From Neisseria yangbaofengii (GTDB taxonomy: Bacteria > Pseudomonadota > Gammaproteobacteria > Burkholderiales > Neisseriaceae): a stretch of DNA of 64,000 nt. Both the position numbers and the translations under genes were made by a program. Shown piece after piece: positions 37,086-45,102 of this stretch; positions within the stretch are counted from its first letter, which is position 1; each line of letters opens with the position of its first letter. The stretch spans positions 1,860,001 to 1,924,000 of the forward strand of contig NZ_CP062976.1 in NCBI RefSeq assembly GCF_014898075.1, read 5' to 3'. The notes beneath the pieces are model-generated. The model did no database searches. It was not told the DNA's origin and was given only the letters and a program-made list of their open reading frames with translations.

Positions 37086-37721
37086 ATGTCTGCAACACTC
37101 ACCCCACGCGAAATCTTAAGCGCAGGCGCAGTTATCCCTGTGATGGCGATTGACGATTTATCTAAGGCCGTTGATTTGGCGCATGCCTTGGTGGAAGGCG
37201 GCATTCCGACGCTGGAAATCACTTTGCGCACGCCGGTCGGCGTGGATGCCATCCGTCTGATTGCCAAAGAAGTGCCAAACGCCATTGTCGGCGCAGGCAC
37301 GGTAACCACCCCCGAGCAACTCAAAGCCGTGGAAGATGCCGGTGCAGTATTCGCCATCAGCCCGGGTTTGCACGAAACTTTGGCCAAAGCCAGCCATCAA
37401 AGCAGCATTCCATTGATTCCGGGCGTAGCCACACCGAGCGAAGTGCAATTGGCCTTGGAACACGGCATCGACACCTTGAAGCTGTTCCCTGCCGAAGTAG
37501 TCGGCGGCAAAGCCATGCTCAAGGCCTTGTACGGCCCTTACCCTGACATCCGCTTTTGCCCGACCGGCGGCATCACTTTGGAAAGCGCACCGGAATACTT
37601 AGCCTTGCCGAATGTGTTGTGCGTCGGCGGCTCATGGCTGACCCCAAAAGATGCGGTGGAAAACCAAGATTGGGCGGCCATCACCCGCCTGGCCAAAGAA
37701 GCAGCTGCTCTGAAAGCTTAA
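37086..37721 (+). CDS. eda: KDPG/KHG aldolase
   Basis: 211 residues. It cleaves 2-keto-3-deoxy-6-phosphogluconate into pyruvate and glyceraldehyde 3-phosphate. The TIM-barrel motifs GGIPTLEITLRTP (catalytic Glu) and VGAGTVTTPEQL are present. The Schiff-base Lys lies in LKLFPAEVVGG (about 137-147), and the phosphate site is FCPTGGI. Completes the Entner-Doudoroff pathway with edd. Confidence 0.97.
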   Translation: MSATLTPREILSAGAVIPVMAIDDLSKAVDLAHALVEGGIPTLEITLRTPVGVDAIRLIAKEVPNAIVGAGTVTTPEQLKAVEDAGAVFAISPGLHETLAKASHQSSIPLIPGVATPSEVQLALEHGIDTLKLFPAEVVGGKAMLKALYGPYPDIRFCPTGGITLESAPEYLALPNVLCVGGSWLTPKDAVENQDWAAITRLAKEAAALKA

Positions 37722-37729
37722 CCGGCTTA

Positions 37730-37834
37730 TATAGTGGATTCACTTTAAAATCAGGACAAAGCGGCGAGCCGAAGACAGTATAGATAACGGCTAGGCGAAC
37801 CAACACCGTACTATTTTAAAGTGGATTCACTATA
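37730..37834. repeat. Correia repeat element (short form)
   Basis: 105 bp from TATAGTGGATTCAC to GTGGATTCACTATA, with inside sequence ATCAGGACAAAGCGGCGAGC and a GGCTAGGCGAACCAAC segment typical of the short Correia element. It starts just after the eda stop codon. Its last four bases (TATA, 37831-37834) are also the first bases of the next Correia-type end. Confidence 0.9.
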
Positions 37835-38054
37835 GTGAATTCACTTTAAAAGTATTACAACGTAAACGGCCTGTTCCAAATTTTCAGACGGCATCAATGT
37901 GAGTTAAAGAACCCGTGCGTGCTTTGGCACGCACCCTACCGTTGGCGGGAAGGGATTAGCTGCCGTAGGGTGGGCAACTTGTTGCCCACCAAAACCATAT
38001 TTCAACTATCATTGATTTACTGGTTTGTACAGAAAATTTGGTTGATTCACTATA
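37831..38054. repeat. Second unit bounded by Correia-type ends
   Basis: Starts TATAGTGAATTCACTTTAAA (37831) and ends GATTCACTATA (38054), 224 bp. Only the ends are Correia-like. The inside holds an AT-type uptake-sequence half, and a GC-rich stretch with two inverted repeats (GTGCGTGC/GCACGCAC near 37916-37935; GTGGGCAAC/GTTGCCCAC near 37970-37988). No gene is present. The last 25 bases resemble those ending the 44397-44964 unit. Confidence 0.6.
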
Positions 38055-38064
38055 TACAAATAAA

Positions 38065-38096
38065 ATGCCGTCTGAAACATTAGTTTCAGACGGCAT
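38065..38096 (-). terminator. AT-type uptake-sequence terminator
   Basis: ATGCCGTCTGAAAC and GTTTCAGACGGCAT around a 4-nt loop, followed on both strands by T or A runs, directly after the small membrane-protein gene. Confidence 0.8.
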
Positions 38097-38113
38097 TTTA
38101 TTTGGCTTAGCCT

Positions 38114-38320
38114 TTATTTCGGAATCACCAAAAAATTAATCAAAAATTCTTTAAACACAAAGCCGAACACACCGAAGCCCAGCACGAAAAACAGCATAAA
38201 CATGCCGAATTTACCGGCTTTCGATTCTTTGCCCAGCTTGTAAACGATAAAGCCCAAAAAAATAATCAGACCCGTTAAGCAGATTCTCATCGCCCAAGTG
38301 GCGAAAACGGCCTCATCCAT
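38114..38320 (-). CDS. Small membrane protein (DUF2788-like)
   Basis: 68 residues starting MDEAVFATWAMRICLTGLII, with two membrane segments (about 8-28 and 38-62) separated by the basic loop KLGKESKAGKFG. The layout and start agree with DUF2788 proteins, small neisserial and beta-proteobacterial membrane proteins of unknown role. Monocistronic, with a terminator right behind it. Family name given from memory of the pattern. Confidence 0.65.
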   Translation of the reverse strand: MDEAVFATWAMRICLTGLIIFLGFIVYKLGKESKAGKFGMFMLFFVLGFGVFGFVFKEFLINFLVIPK

Positions 38321-38419
38321 GTGTTTTTTTCCTTTTTCATTGGTGTGATGTTTCAGACGGCCTCATAGCCTTCATCAGGCCGTCTGAACAATAAACAATC
38401 TTTTGCCAATATTATAGGA

Positions 38420-39586
38420 CTAAGCCAAGGCCTGTTGCAAATCACCGATTAAATCATCGACATGCTCCAAGCCGACCGACAAACGTACCAAGCCTTGACG
38501 GATACCGGCGGCCAGCTTGTCTTCCGGCGACATACGTGCGTGGGTGGTTGTCCACGGATGGGTGACGGTCGAGCGCACATCGCCCAAGTTGGCCGTACGC
38601 GAAAACACGTTCACGCCGTCAATCACTTTCCATGCCGCATCTTGGCCGGCCAATTCGAAACCGACCACAATGCCGCCGCCGTTTTGCTGGCGTTCAACCA
38701 GTTCACGCTGCGGATGATCGGGCAGACCGGCATAATACACCGCTTTCACCTGCGGCTGCTGTTGCAGCCATTTCGCCACTTTCAGCGCATTATCAAATTG
38801 CTTTTCCATACGGATGGAAAGCGTTTCAATACCGGTCAGCAATTCAAATGAGTTAAACGGCGAAATCGCCAAACCACAAGAATTGGCATATACCGCCACT
38901 TGATTCATCAAAGCTTCCGAACCGGACAACACGCCGCCCGCCACGCGGCCGTGACCGTCAATCGCTTTAGTCGCGGATTGCACGGAAATGTCGGCACCGC
39001 ATTGCAAAGGCTGCTGGCCGAATGGCGACATCAAGCTGTTGTCCACCACCAATAAAGCCTTATTCTCATGTGCTAAAGCTGCCAAAGCCTGCAAATCGGC
39101 CACCTCGCTCAACGGATTAGACGGCGTTTCCAAAAAAAACAGCTTGGTGTTGCCCTGCACTGCAGCACGCCATTCGGCCACATCAACGGTCGAGACATAG
39201 CTCACCTCAATGCCGAAGCGTTTCACTACGGTATCGATAAAACCGACAGTCGTGCCGAACAAGCCGCGGCTGCAAATCACATGATCGCCCGCACTTAAAA
39301 AAGTCAAAAACGCCGCCTGAATCGCCGACATGCCGGTCGATGTGGCCACCGCGCGATCTGCGCCTTCCAAAGCCGCCACTCGTTTTTCAAAAGCAGCGGT
39401 GGTCGGGTTAGCGGTGCGGGTATAGGTAAAGCCTTTAACTTTTTTCGAGAACAAATCCGCCGCATGCGCCGCACTTTCCCACATAAAGCTGCTTGTCAGA
39501 AACAGAGCTTGGTTGTGTTCGTTGTAAGCGGTTTGCTCTTTGCCGGCGCGGATGGCCAAGGTTTGCGGATGAAGCTTTTTCGTCAT
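38420..39586 (-). CDS. metZ: O-succinylhomoserine sulfhydrylase
   Basis: About 388 residues of the Cys/Met-metabolism PLP family. It makes homocysteine from O-succinylhomoserine and sulfide. The PLP Lys lies in SVQSATKAIDGHGRVAGG (about residues 197-214); the substrate phosphate-binding region includes GMSAIQAAFL, and the C-terminal STVTHPWTTTHARM is typical. MetB or MetC-like activity cannot be excluded. The ATG at 39586 has AGGA at good spacing. Confidence 0.9.
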   Translation of the reverse strand: MTKKLHPQTLAIRAGKEQTAYNEHNQALFLTSSFMWESAAHAADLFSKKVKGFTYTRTANPTTAAFEKRVAALEGADRAVATSTGMSAIQAAFLTFLSAGDHVICSRGLFGTTVGFIDTVVKRFGIEVSYVSTVDVAEWRAAVQGNTKLFFLETPSNPLSEVADLQALAALAHENKALLVVDNSLMSPFGQQPLQCGADISVQSATKAIDGHGRVAGGVLSGSEALMNQVAVYANSCGLAISPFNSFELLTGIETLSIRMEKQFDNALKVAKWLQQQPQVKAVYYAGLPDHPQRELVERQQNGGGIVVGFELAGQDAAWKVIDGVNVFSRTANLGDVRSTVTHPWTTTHARMSPEDKLAAGIRQGLVRLSVGLEHVDDLIGDLQQALA

Positions 39587-40035
39587 GATTGAATCCTGAA
39601 TGTTCAAGGCCGTCTGAAAACGGAAATAAAAAAAGCAGCATTGCGTCTGCTGTATCGGCCTTCATGTAATTTGTTAATATTTTGCGCCGATTTTAATTTG
39701 GTTTCAAGAACAAAAAGCGTGCGGAATCAGATATTCATTATTAAGATAAAACTAATATTAGCCATTCTATTTTTGAATAACTCAGGTGTAGAAATCCCAG
39801 CGTTGTTTACACTTTTTCTTTTTTTGCCTGAGGGCCCGTTTGGGGATTCCGAACGTTGCCAAGAATACCGAAAGGCACGGCAAAGCCGCATGGTTCTTAA
39901 TAACGCTCGAAAATCCTAACACAATCGTTCGGGCAAAAAACAAAAGCCGTTGTGCATAAAAATTGTAAACAGCCCGTCGATTTCCTACAACTCAGGCCGT
40001 CTGAAAGTAATATGATTTCAGACGGCCTTAAATAA
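39587..40035. other. Intergenic stretch without a gene
   Basis: About 450 bp upstream of metZ and downstream of the DUF3465 gene, both on the minus strand. It holds the metZ promoter region, an uptake sequence near 39607 and a terminator at its right end. Open frames are short and have no ribosome-binding site. Confidence 0.4.
39994..40028 (-). terminator. Terminator after the DUF3465 gene
   Basis: AGGCCGTCTGAAA and TTTCAGACGGCCT with a 9-nt loop, directly past the stop codon. Confidence 0.75.
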
Positions 40036-40524
40036 TCATTGATAGATCTTGCCGTTGTGTTTCAACCAGCCGTCAATATGCCGGCCGTTCGGGTCATGGT
40101 GCGTCCAATGAATCACTCCGCCTTGTTCCGACCATTCGTATACGCCGTAAAAACGCACGGTATCGCCTTTTTTCAAGCCTTTGATTTTATCGGCCAAGTC
40201 GATATTGTGCGCCACCAATAAGCTTTGGCCGCTGGATAATTTCAAGATAAAGCGTTGATGGCGCGAGCCTTTGTTGTCATCAGGCAAGGTCTTTTTCACC
40301 ACGCCTTCGCCTTCGATTTGCAGCTTGCTTCGCCGCTCTTCAAATGCACGTTGCAATACCGCTTCGGCATTGCCATTTGCCGCGGATTGGCCGGAACGCG
40401 TTTGACCGTGTTCGGACGGCCTTGACTGCGTTTGCCCCTGCTGCGGATCTTGCGCTGTATCCTGCCATTTTTGGTAGCCGAAAAACGCCGCAGCAACAAC
40501 GGCAATCCAAATCCATTTATTCAT
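40036..40524 (-). CDS. DUF3465 domain-containing exported or membrane-anchored protein
   Basis: 162 residues: an N-terminal hydrophobic segment (MNKWIWIAVVAAAFFGY) acting as signal or anchor, a Gln/Ser-rich linker (about 25-50), then a beta-rich OB-fold-like domain with VRFYGVYEWSEQGGVIHWTH and DGWLKHNGKIY. These are hallmarks of DUF3465. The function is unknown. It follows the gene at 40530 after 5 nt and is likely cotranscribed. Confidence 0.8.
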   Translation of the reverse strand: MNKWIWIAVVAAAFFGYQKWQDTAQDPQQGQTQSRPSEHGQTRSGQSAANGNAEAVLQRAFEERRSKLQIEGEGVVKKTLPDDNKGSRHQRFILKLSSGQSLLVAHNIDLADKIKGLKKGDTVRFYGVYEWSEQGGVIHWTHHDPNGRHIDGWLKHNGKIYQ

Positions 40525-40529
40525 TCGGC

Positions 40530-41324
40530 TTATTTCTCACGCTTGTATTTCATTTCGTATTTCAAATCGGCCAGCACTTTTTTCACATTGTGATCAAGCA
40601 AATCTTCCACCAAGGCCGGTGCTTGTTCGTTTAAAGTTTGCTGCAAATTATAAGAAAGCAAAGCCATTTGTTTTTGCAGGGCGACCCGAATCATGCCGTT
40701 TACTGCATCAGTAACGTGCGGGCGCATGCGCTTGATGAGACGCTCGGCCAATTCTTGTTCGGATATGCAAAACACTTCCCGGCGGCCGACGGCCTGAGGA
40801 TTCAATATATTGATATTTACCACCACTTTTTGTTCGGCATCGTCAAGGCCGTCTGAATGCTCGGTTTCATTCATATTTTCAGACGGCATGGCTTCTTCGT
40901 TTTTATCTTGCGGCCCGGGAAATTCAACGGTTTGGCGTTTCGGATTCAGCCACACGGTACGGGTCGATTCGATGTGTTTTTCGGAAACGCGCATTTGCAA
41001 GGCGTTTTGCGCGCTCAACCAGTTTTCCTGCAGCAACACCATATCGTCGGTTTCGATGTCTTCATGTTGCGCCACTTCGACATTGTGTTCTTCCTGCCAT
41101 TTGCGCATGTATTCCTTCAATACCTTATCGCGCGATTTTTGATCGAGCTCATAAGGTTTGTCGGTTTTAGCGACATTCCGGCGCGCATCTTTCGATTCGC
41201 GAATCAAGGGCGCGTGTGCGTAAGGCGCGTTAATCTGACGGGTCTGGCGCAATTGCTCCAACCGGCGTTCCCAGTTGAAATCGTTTTCCGTTTCCGATGA
41301 AGGGCTTGGCTTTTTGGTATCCAT
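40530..41324 (-). CDS. Conserved hypothetical protein
   Basis: About 264 residues, highly charged, without signal peptide or membrane segments. The N-terminal half is Glu/Lys/Arg-rich with several helices. The C-terminal part (EQELAERLIKRMRPHVTDAV..., NLQQTLNEQAPALVEDLLDHN) looks amphipathic and helical. It starts MDTKKPSPSSE at 41324 with GAGAT upstream. An uptake sequence pair lies inside the coding region near 40848-40888. No family was recognised. Confidence 0.65.
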   Translation of the reverse strand: MDTKKPSPSSETENDFNWERRLEQLRQTRQINAPYAHAPLIRESKDARRNVAKTDKPYELDQKSRDKVLKEYMRKWQEEHNVEVAQHEDIETDDMVLLQENWLSAQNALQMRVSEKHIESTRTVWLNPKRQTVEFPGPQDKNEEAMPSENMNETEHSDGLDDAEQKVVVNINILNPQAVGRREVFCISEQELAERLIKRMRPHVTDAVNGMIRVALQKQMALLSYNLQQTLNEQAPALVEDLLDHNVKKVLADLKYEMKYKREK

Positions 41325-41410
41325 TTTTATCTCGTTGCAATTTCCGTTTCGCAATCAAACCGCTTGATTTGCTATAATGCGGCATTCTATCAGATTCCTA
41401 AGGAATAGAC

Positions 41411-41662
41411 ATGAGCAGCATTGAGCAACGATTAGAATTTTTGGAAGAGTCAAACGAAGTTTTGCGCATGCAGAATCACGTTTTGGCAACCGCACTCAAA
41501 GGCCTGATTCGCGCCCTACCCGGCGATACGGCCCAAGACGCGGTTGAATCTATTCAACTGGCATTTGAAGATGCCTTGGCCGAACTCAACTACGAAGACA
41601 GCCCGCACACGGATTTGTTCCACGACGTGACTTACGCTTTTTTCCGCGAAAAAGAGCACTGA
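41411..41662 (+). CDS. Small coiled-coil conserved protein
   Basis: 83 residues, MSSIEQRLEFLEESNEVLRM at the start with heptad-like Leu spacing, so an N-terminal coiled coil is likely, then an acidic C-terminal half. CTAAGGAATAGAC precedes the ATG. TATAAT-like sequence near 41376 could be its promoter. The composition recalls SlyX-type small proteins, but the match is weak and no function is proposed. Confidence 0.6.
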   Translation: MSSIEQRLEFLEESNEVLRMQNHVLATALKGLIRALPGDTAQDAVESIQLAFEDALAELNYEDSPHTDLFHDVTYAFFREKEH

Positions 41663-41781
41663 TTCAATCCGATAAACTGCAAAAAGTTTATGCCGCGCAT
41701 TTCCCTGCCATTATAGGCTTATGCTAAAATCGCGTTTTATTTAATTTCGATTCACCACATACCACATAGAGGAGACTCGCC

Positions 41782-42585
41782 ATGAACATGAAAAAATGGA
41801 TTGCCGCAGCCATCGCTTGCTCGGCACTGACCTTGGGCGCATGCGGCGGCCAAAGCAAAGACACCGCCGGTGCCGCACCTGCTGCCGACCCAAATAAAGT
41901 ATACCGCGTGGCCATGAATGCCGAATTTGCCCCATTCGAATCACGCGATGCCAACGGTAACGTTGAAGGCTTCGACGTTGACTTGATGGATGCTATGGCC
42001 AAAGCCGGCAACTTCAAAATCGAATACAAACACCAGCCTTGGGAAAGCCTGTTCCCGGCACTGAAAAATGGTGATGTAGACATCGTGATTTCCGGCGTGA
42101 CCATCACAGATGAACGTAAACAATCGATGGAATTTACCGACTCGTATTTTGAAATCGCCCAAGTAGTATTGGTACCGCAAGGCAAAAGTATCGCCAACTC
42201 CGAAGACTTGAAAAATCTGAACAAAGTCGGCGTGGTAACCGGCCAAACCGGCGACTTTTCCGTGTCTAAACTGTTAGGCAACGACAGTCCGAAAATCGCC
42301 CGCTTTGAAACCGTACCGTTAGTAGTTAAAGAATTGGAAAACGGCGGTTTGGATGCCGTGGTGAGCGACAGCGCTGTGATTGCCAACTATGTGAAAAACA
42401 ACCCGACCAAAGGCATGGATTTTGTTACCCTGCCTGATTTCACCGTTGAAAACTACGGCATCGCTACCCGCAAAGGCGATGAAGCCACTGTCCAAATGCT
42501 GAATAATGCGCTGAAAAAAGTACGCGAAAGCGGCGAATACGAGCAAATCAAAGCCAAATACTTTGCTGACGATGCAAAGAATTAA
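41782..42585 (+). CDS. Amino-acid ABC transporter substrate-binding lipoprotein
   Basis: 267 residues of the SBP_bac_3 family. Lipoprotein signal peptide MNMKKWIAAAIACSALTLGAC (lipidated Cys at about 21), then the family features YRVAMNAEFAPFESRDANGN, GFDVDLMDAMAKAGNF and ISGVTITDERKQSMEFTDSY. It binds a polar amino acid at the periplasmic face of the inner membrane. No permease is adjacent; the ATPase at 4351 might be its partner. AGAGGAGAC precedes the ATG. Confidence 0.9.
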   Translation: MNMKKWIAAAIACSALTLGACGGQSKDTAGAAPAADPNKVYRVAMNAEFAPFESRDANGNVEGFDVDLMDAMAKAGNFKIEYKHQPWESLFPALKNGDVDIVISGVTITDERKQSMEFTDSYFEIAQVVLVPQGKSIANSEDLKNLNKVGVVTGQTGDFSVSKLLGNDSPKIARFETVPLVVKELENGGLDAVVSDSAVIANYVKNNPTKGMDFVTLPDFTVENYGIATRKGDEATVQMLNNALKKVRESGEYEQIKAKYFADDAKN

Positions 42586-42611
42586 TTTGATTTAATGCGG
42601 TAAAATATAAC

Positions 42612-42646
42612 AAGGCCGTCTGAAATTTAATGTTTCAGACGGCCTT
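42612..42646 (+). terminator. Terminator after the binding-protein gene
   Basis: AAGGCCGTCTGAAA and TTTCAGACGGCCTT with a short loop, 27 nt past the stop codon. A second lone uptake sequence at 42685 precedes the convergent gene's end. Confidence 0.8.
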
Positions 42647-42718
42647 GTGACTTTGAAAACTTTGGCACGATAAAATCAGCAACTCAGACGGCCTTTTATT
42701 AATGTGCTTCCATCACGG

Positions 42719-44074
42719 TTAGTTTTTCATCGACTGCACCGGAGCAGGAATACGGCCGCCACGGTTAACGAATACTTCGCACGAACCGTCTTTGACCGGC
42801 ATAATCGGTGCATAGCCCAACAGACCGCCGAATTCGACGCTTTCGCCCACTCCTTTACCGGTAACCGGAATGATGCGCACGGCGGTAGTTTTACCGTTGA
42901 TCATGCCGATGGCGGCTTCGTCGGCAATGATGCCGCAAAGAGTGTGCGCTGGGGTATCACCCGGTACGGCAATCATATCCAGACCAACCGAACACACGGC
43001 GGTCATAGCTTCAAGCTTATCCAAGGTCAACACACCTGCTTCAGCAGCGGCAATCATACCTTCGTCTTCTGAAACCGGAATAAATGCGCCGCTCAAGCCG
43101 CCGACGGCACTCGATGCCATCATGCCGCCTTTTTTCACGGCATCATTCAATAAGGCCAAAGCGGCAGTGGTGCCGTGTGTGCCGCACACGCTCAAGCCCA
43201 TTTCTTCGAGAATACGGGCAACGGAATCACCGACTGCAGGAGTCGGCGCCAAAGACAAATCCAGAATACCGAACGGAATATTCAACATTTTAGATGCTTC
43301 GTGGCCAATCAACTCGCCCACACGGGTGATTTTGAAGGCGGTTTTTTTCACCACTTCGGCCACTTCAGTCAAGGTAGTCGCATTGGAATGTTCCAAAGCT
43401 GCTTTCACCACACCCGGGCCGGATACGCCGACGTTAATAATTGCATCCGCTTCACCCGAGCCGTGGAACGCACCCGCCATAAACGGATTGTCTTCCACCG
43501 CGTTGCAGAACACCACGATTTTGGCGCAGCCGAAACCTTCCGGCGTAATCTCAGCGGTGTGTTTGATGGTTTCACCTGCCAATTTCACCGCATCCATATT
43601 GATGCCGGCACGGGTGGAACCGATATTGATAGAAGCGCACACAATGTCGGTTGTTTTCATCGCTTCCGGAATCGAGCGGATCAACACTTCATCAGAAGGA
43701 GACATGCCTTTTTGCACCAAGGCAGAAAAACCGCCGATAAACGACACGCCGATGGCTTTGGCGGCTTTATCCAAGGTTTGCGCCACACTGACATAAGAAC
43801 CGGCCTTGGTCGCTGCGGCAATTTGGGCAATCGGCGTAACAGAAATGCGCTGGTTCACAATCGGCACACCGTATTTGGCCGACAAATGCTTGGCTGTAGC
43901 CACCAAATCTTTGCCGACAGTGGTGATTTTGTTGTAGATATTTCGGTTCAGTACATCAATATCGCTGCTGATGCAGTCGTGCAAATCAATGCCGATGGTG
44001 ATGGTGCGCACGTCAAAATTCTGGTCGGCAACCATTTTGACGGTTTCTAAAATCTCGCTGGATTGGATACTCAT
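42719..44074 (-). CDS. PFL family protein (DUF711/UPF0210)
   Basis: 451 residues, the full length for the family, starting with [29 protein letters not shown]. Gly-rich conserved stretches such as [21 protein letters not shown] and [17 protein letters not shown] are present. The fold is related to pyruvate-formate-lyase-like barrels, but no activity has been shown. It follows an ACT-domain gene after 15 nt; this pair is conserved in many bacteria and probably forms one operon. Confidence 0.9.
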   Translation of the reverse strand: MSIQSSEILETVKMVADQNFDVRTITIGIDLHDCISSDIDVLNRNIYNKITTVGKDLVATAKHLSAKYGVPIVNQRISVTPIAQIAAATKAGSYVSVAQTLDKAAKAIGVSFIGGFSALVQKGMSPSDEVLIRSIPEAMKTTDIVCASINIGSTRAGINMDAVKLAGETIKHTAEITPEGFGCAKIVVFCNAVEDNPFMAGAFHGSGEADAIINVGVSGPGVVKAALEHSNATTLTEVAEVVKKTAFKITRVGELIGHEASKMLNIPFGILDLSLAPTPAVGDSVARILEEMGLSVCGTHGTTAALALLNDAVKKGGMMASSAVGGLSGAFIPVSEDEGMIAAAEAGVLTLDKLEAMTAVCSVGLDMIAVPGDTPAHTLCGIIADEAAIGMINGKTTAVRIIPVTGKGVGESVEFGGLLGYAPIMPVKDGSCEVFVNRGGRIPAPVQSMKN

Positions 44075-44089
44075 TTTTCAGACGGCCTT

Positions 44090-44362
44090 TCAAATACGGT
44101 GCATGGCTTGGAAAATTTCCTCGTTCTGCATACGGATATCCAGCGCCAGTTTTTGGCTCTCGGCTGCGAATACGTCCAACATTTCCTGACGGGATTTCGG
44201 ACATTTTGCCGTATCTACCAAGATAATCATGGTGAAAAAATCGTCCATCAACTGCTGGCTGATATTGAGGATATTGATTCGATTTTCCGAAAGAATTTTG
44301 GATACATCATATACAATGCCGACACGGTCTTTGCCGATAACGGTAATCACAGAATGACTCAT
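44090..44362 (-). CDS. ACT domain-containing protein (UPF0237)
   Basis: 90 residues, made almost wholly of one ACT domain: VITVIGKDRVGIVYDVSKILSE, then ILNISQQLMDDFFTMIILVD. This is the size and pattern of the UPF0237 group, probable amino-acid-sensing regulators paired with PFL-family genes. The start at 44362 has GGAG 8 nt upstream; the longer open frame has no ribosome-binding site and enters the Correia-type end. Confidence 0.88.
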   Translation of the reverse strand: MSHSVITVIGKDRVGIVYDVSKILSENRINILNISQQLMDDFFTMIILVDTAKCPKSRQEMLDVFAAESQKLALDIRMQNEEIFQAMHRI

Positions 44363-44396
44363 GGGTTTGCTCCGCAAATGAAAATGTGGTTCATTA

Positions 44397-44964
44397 TATA
44401 GTGAATTGACCGAAAAACACCATAAGGCGACGAACCGCTCTTCCAAAGATTGCAGAATTGATTAGATATATTAGGATTTAGTATGAGGTTTATTAGAAAA
44501 TTTTTGGTTTCTTTTTGTTTTTCAGTGCTGGGGATTATTGTAATTATTTTTATAGGTGTCATTTTTTATCCAATTTTCCAGATACTTGAATATTTAATTC
44601 ATGATATGGAAATTAACTGGAGTAGCATTCTATCTGATGCAATTAATAATACCTCTATTAAATTCAATATACCTAAGATACTGTTAATGGGCTTTATAAT
44701 TTCCGTCCTCGCAATGATTAGAATGTATTGGTTTACATGGAATAAAAAGAAAAATAGCAAGCCGTAATCTGCATAAAACCTAAAATTTATGTATAGTAAA
44801 AACACCTAATAATCCGTACGGTTTCCAATTAATGCGTAGGATGGGTTTTGACCCGGCATGATTTAAAATATCTAGCAATATAAGGTTTTGTTGGGTTACG
44901 CCCGTACCTCACTAACCGCAACCTACGCCCGATTTTGTATGGAAAATTTGGGGTTTTCACTATA
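44397..44964. repeat. Segment bounded by Correia-type ends with cargo gene
   Basis: Left end TATAGTGAATTG (44397) followed by CATAAGGCGACGAACCGC, which matches the inner left part of a Correia element. Right end GGTTTTCACTATA (ends 44964). Between them, 568 bp hold the small membrane-protein gene at 44483 and a GC-richer stretch with GTAGGATGGGTTTTGACCC and TTGGGTTACGCCC repeats. The arrangement looks like a Correia element split by, or carrying, foreign sequence. Confidence 0.5.
44483..44767 (+). CDS. Small AT-rich two-helix membrane protein
   Basis: 94 residues with two strong hydrophobic segments (about 5-30 and 66-84), a polar stretch between (HDMEINWSSILSDAINN) and a basic tail (WNKKKNSKP). 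Codon use is much more AT-rich than the flanking housekeeping genes, pointing to transfer. AGGA lies 8-9 nt before the ATG (at about 44471). No family was recognised; two-helix proteins this small are often immunity proteins or toxin partners, but no partner gene is visible. Confidence 0.5.
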   Translation: MRFIRKFLVSFCFSVLGIIVIIFIGVIFYPIFQILEYLIHDMEINWSSILSDAINNTSIKFNIPKILLMGFIISVLAMIRMYWFTWNKKKNSKP

Positions 44965-45102
44965 AGACCGGCGGAACAGAATTCAGACGTTAATTTGACT
45001 GCCCAACAGGAAACCACCCATACCTCACCCATACAGTAATGGGTATGGCTACTGCTAGTAAGACCGTCTGAAAATTGAGTTTTCAGACGGCCTCTCCCTG
45101 AT
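44768..45102. other. Intergenic stretch with repeat-like sequence
   Basis: 335 bp without a convincing gene. It has the right Correia-type end at 44964, short inverted pieces (GTAGGATGGGTTTTGACCC; CCATACCTCACCCATAC/GGGTATGG) and a terminator at 45061-45093. Confidence 0.4.
45061..45093 (-). terminator. Terminator after the Fic gene
   Basis: AGACCGTCTGAAAA and TTTTCAGACGGCCT, one arm carrying a degenerate uptake sequence (GACCGTCTGAA), directly past the Fic stop codon. Confidence 0.7.

Noticed and set aside
39641-39919. 92-residue plus-strand open frame upstream of metZ
   Set aside because: No ribosome-binding site, odd composition and no neighbour relation; more likely promoter-region sequence.
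43175-44050. 291-residue plus-strand frame opposite the PFL gene
   Set aside because: His/Arg/Phe-rich antisense frame typical of shadows of genuine genes here; the minus-strand PFL gene accounts for the sequence.
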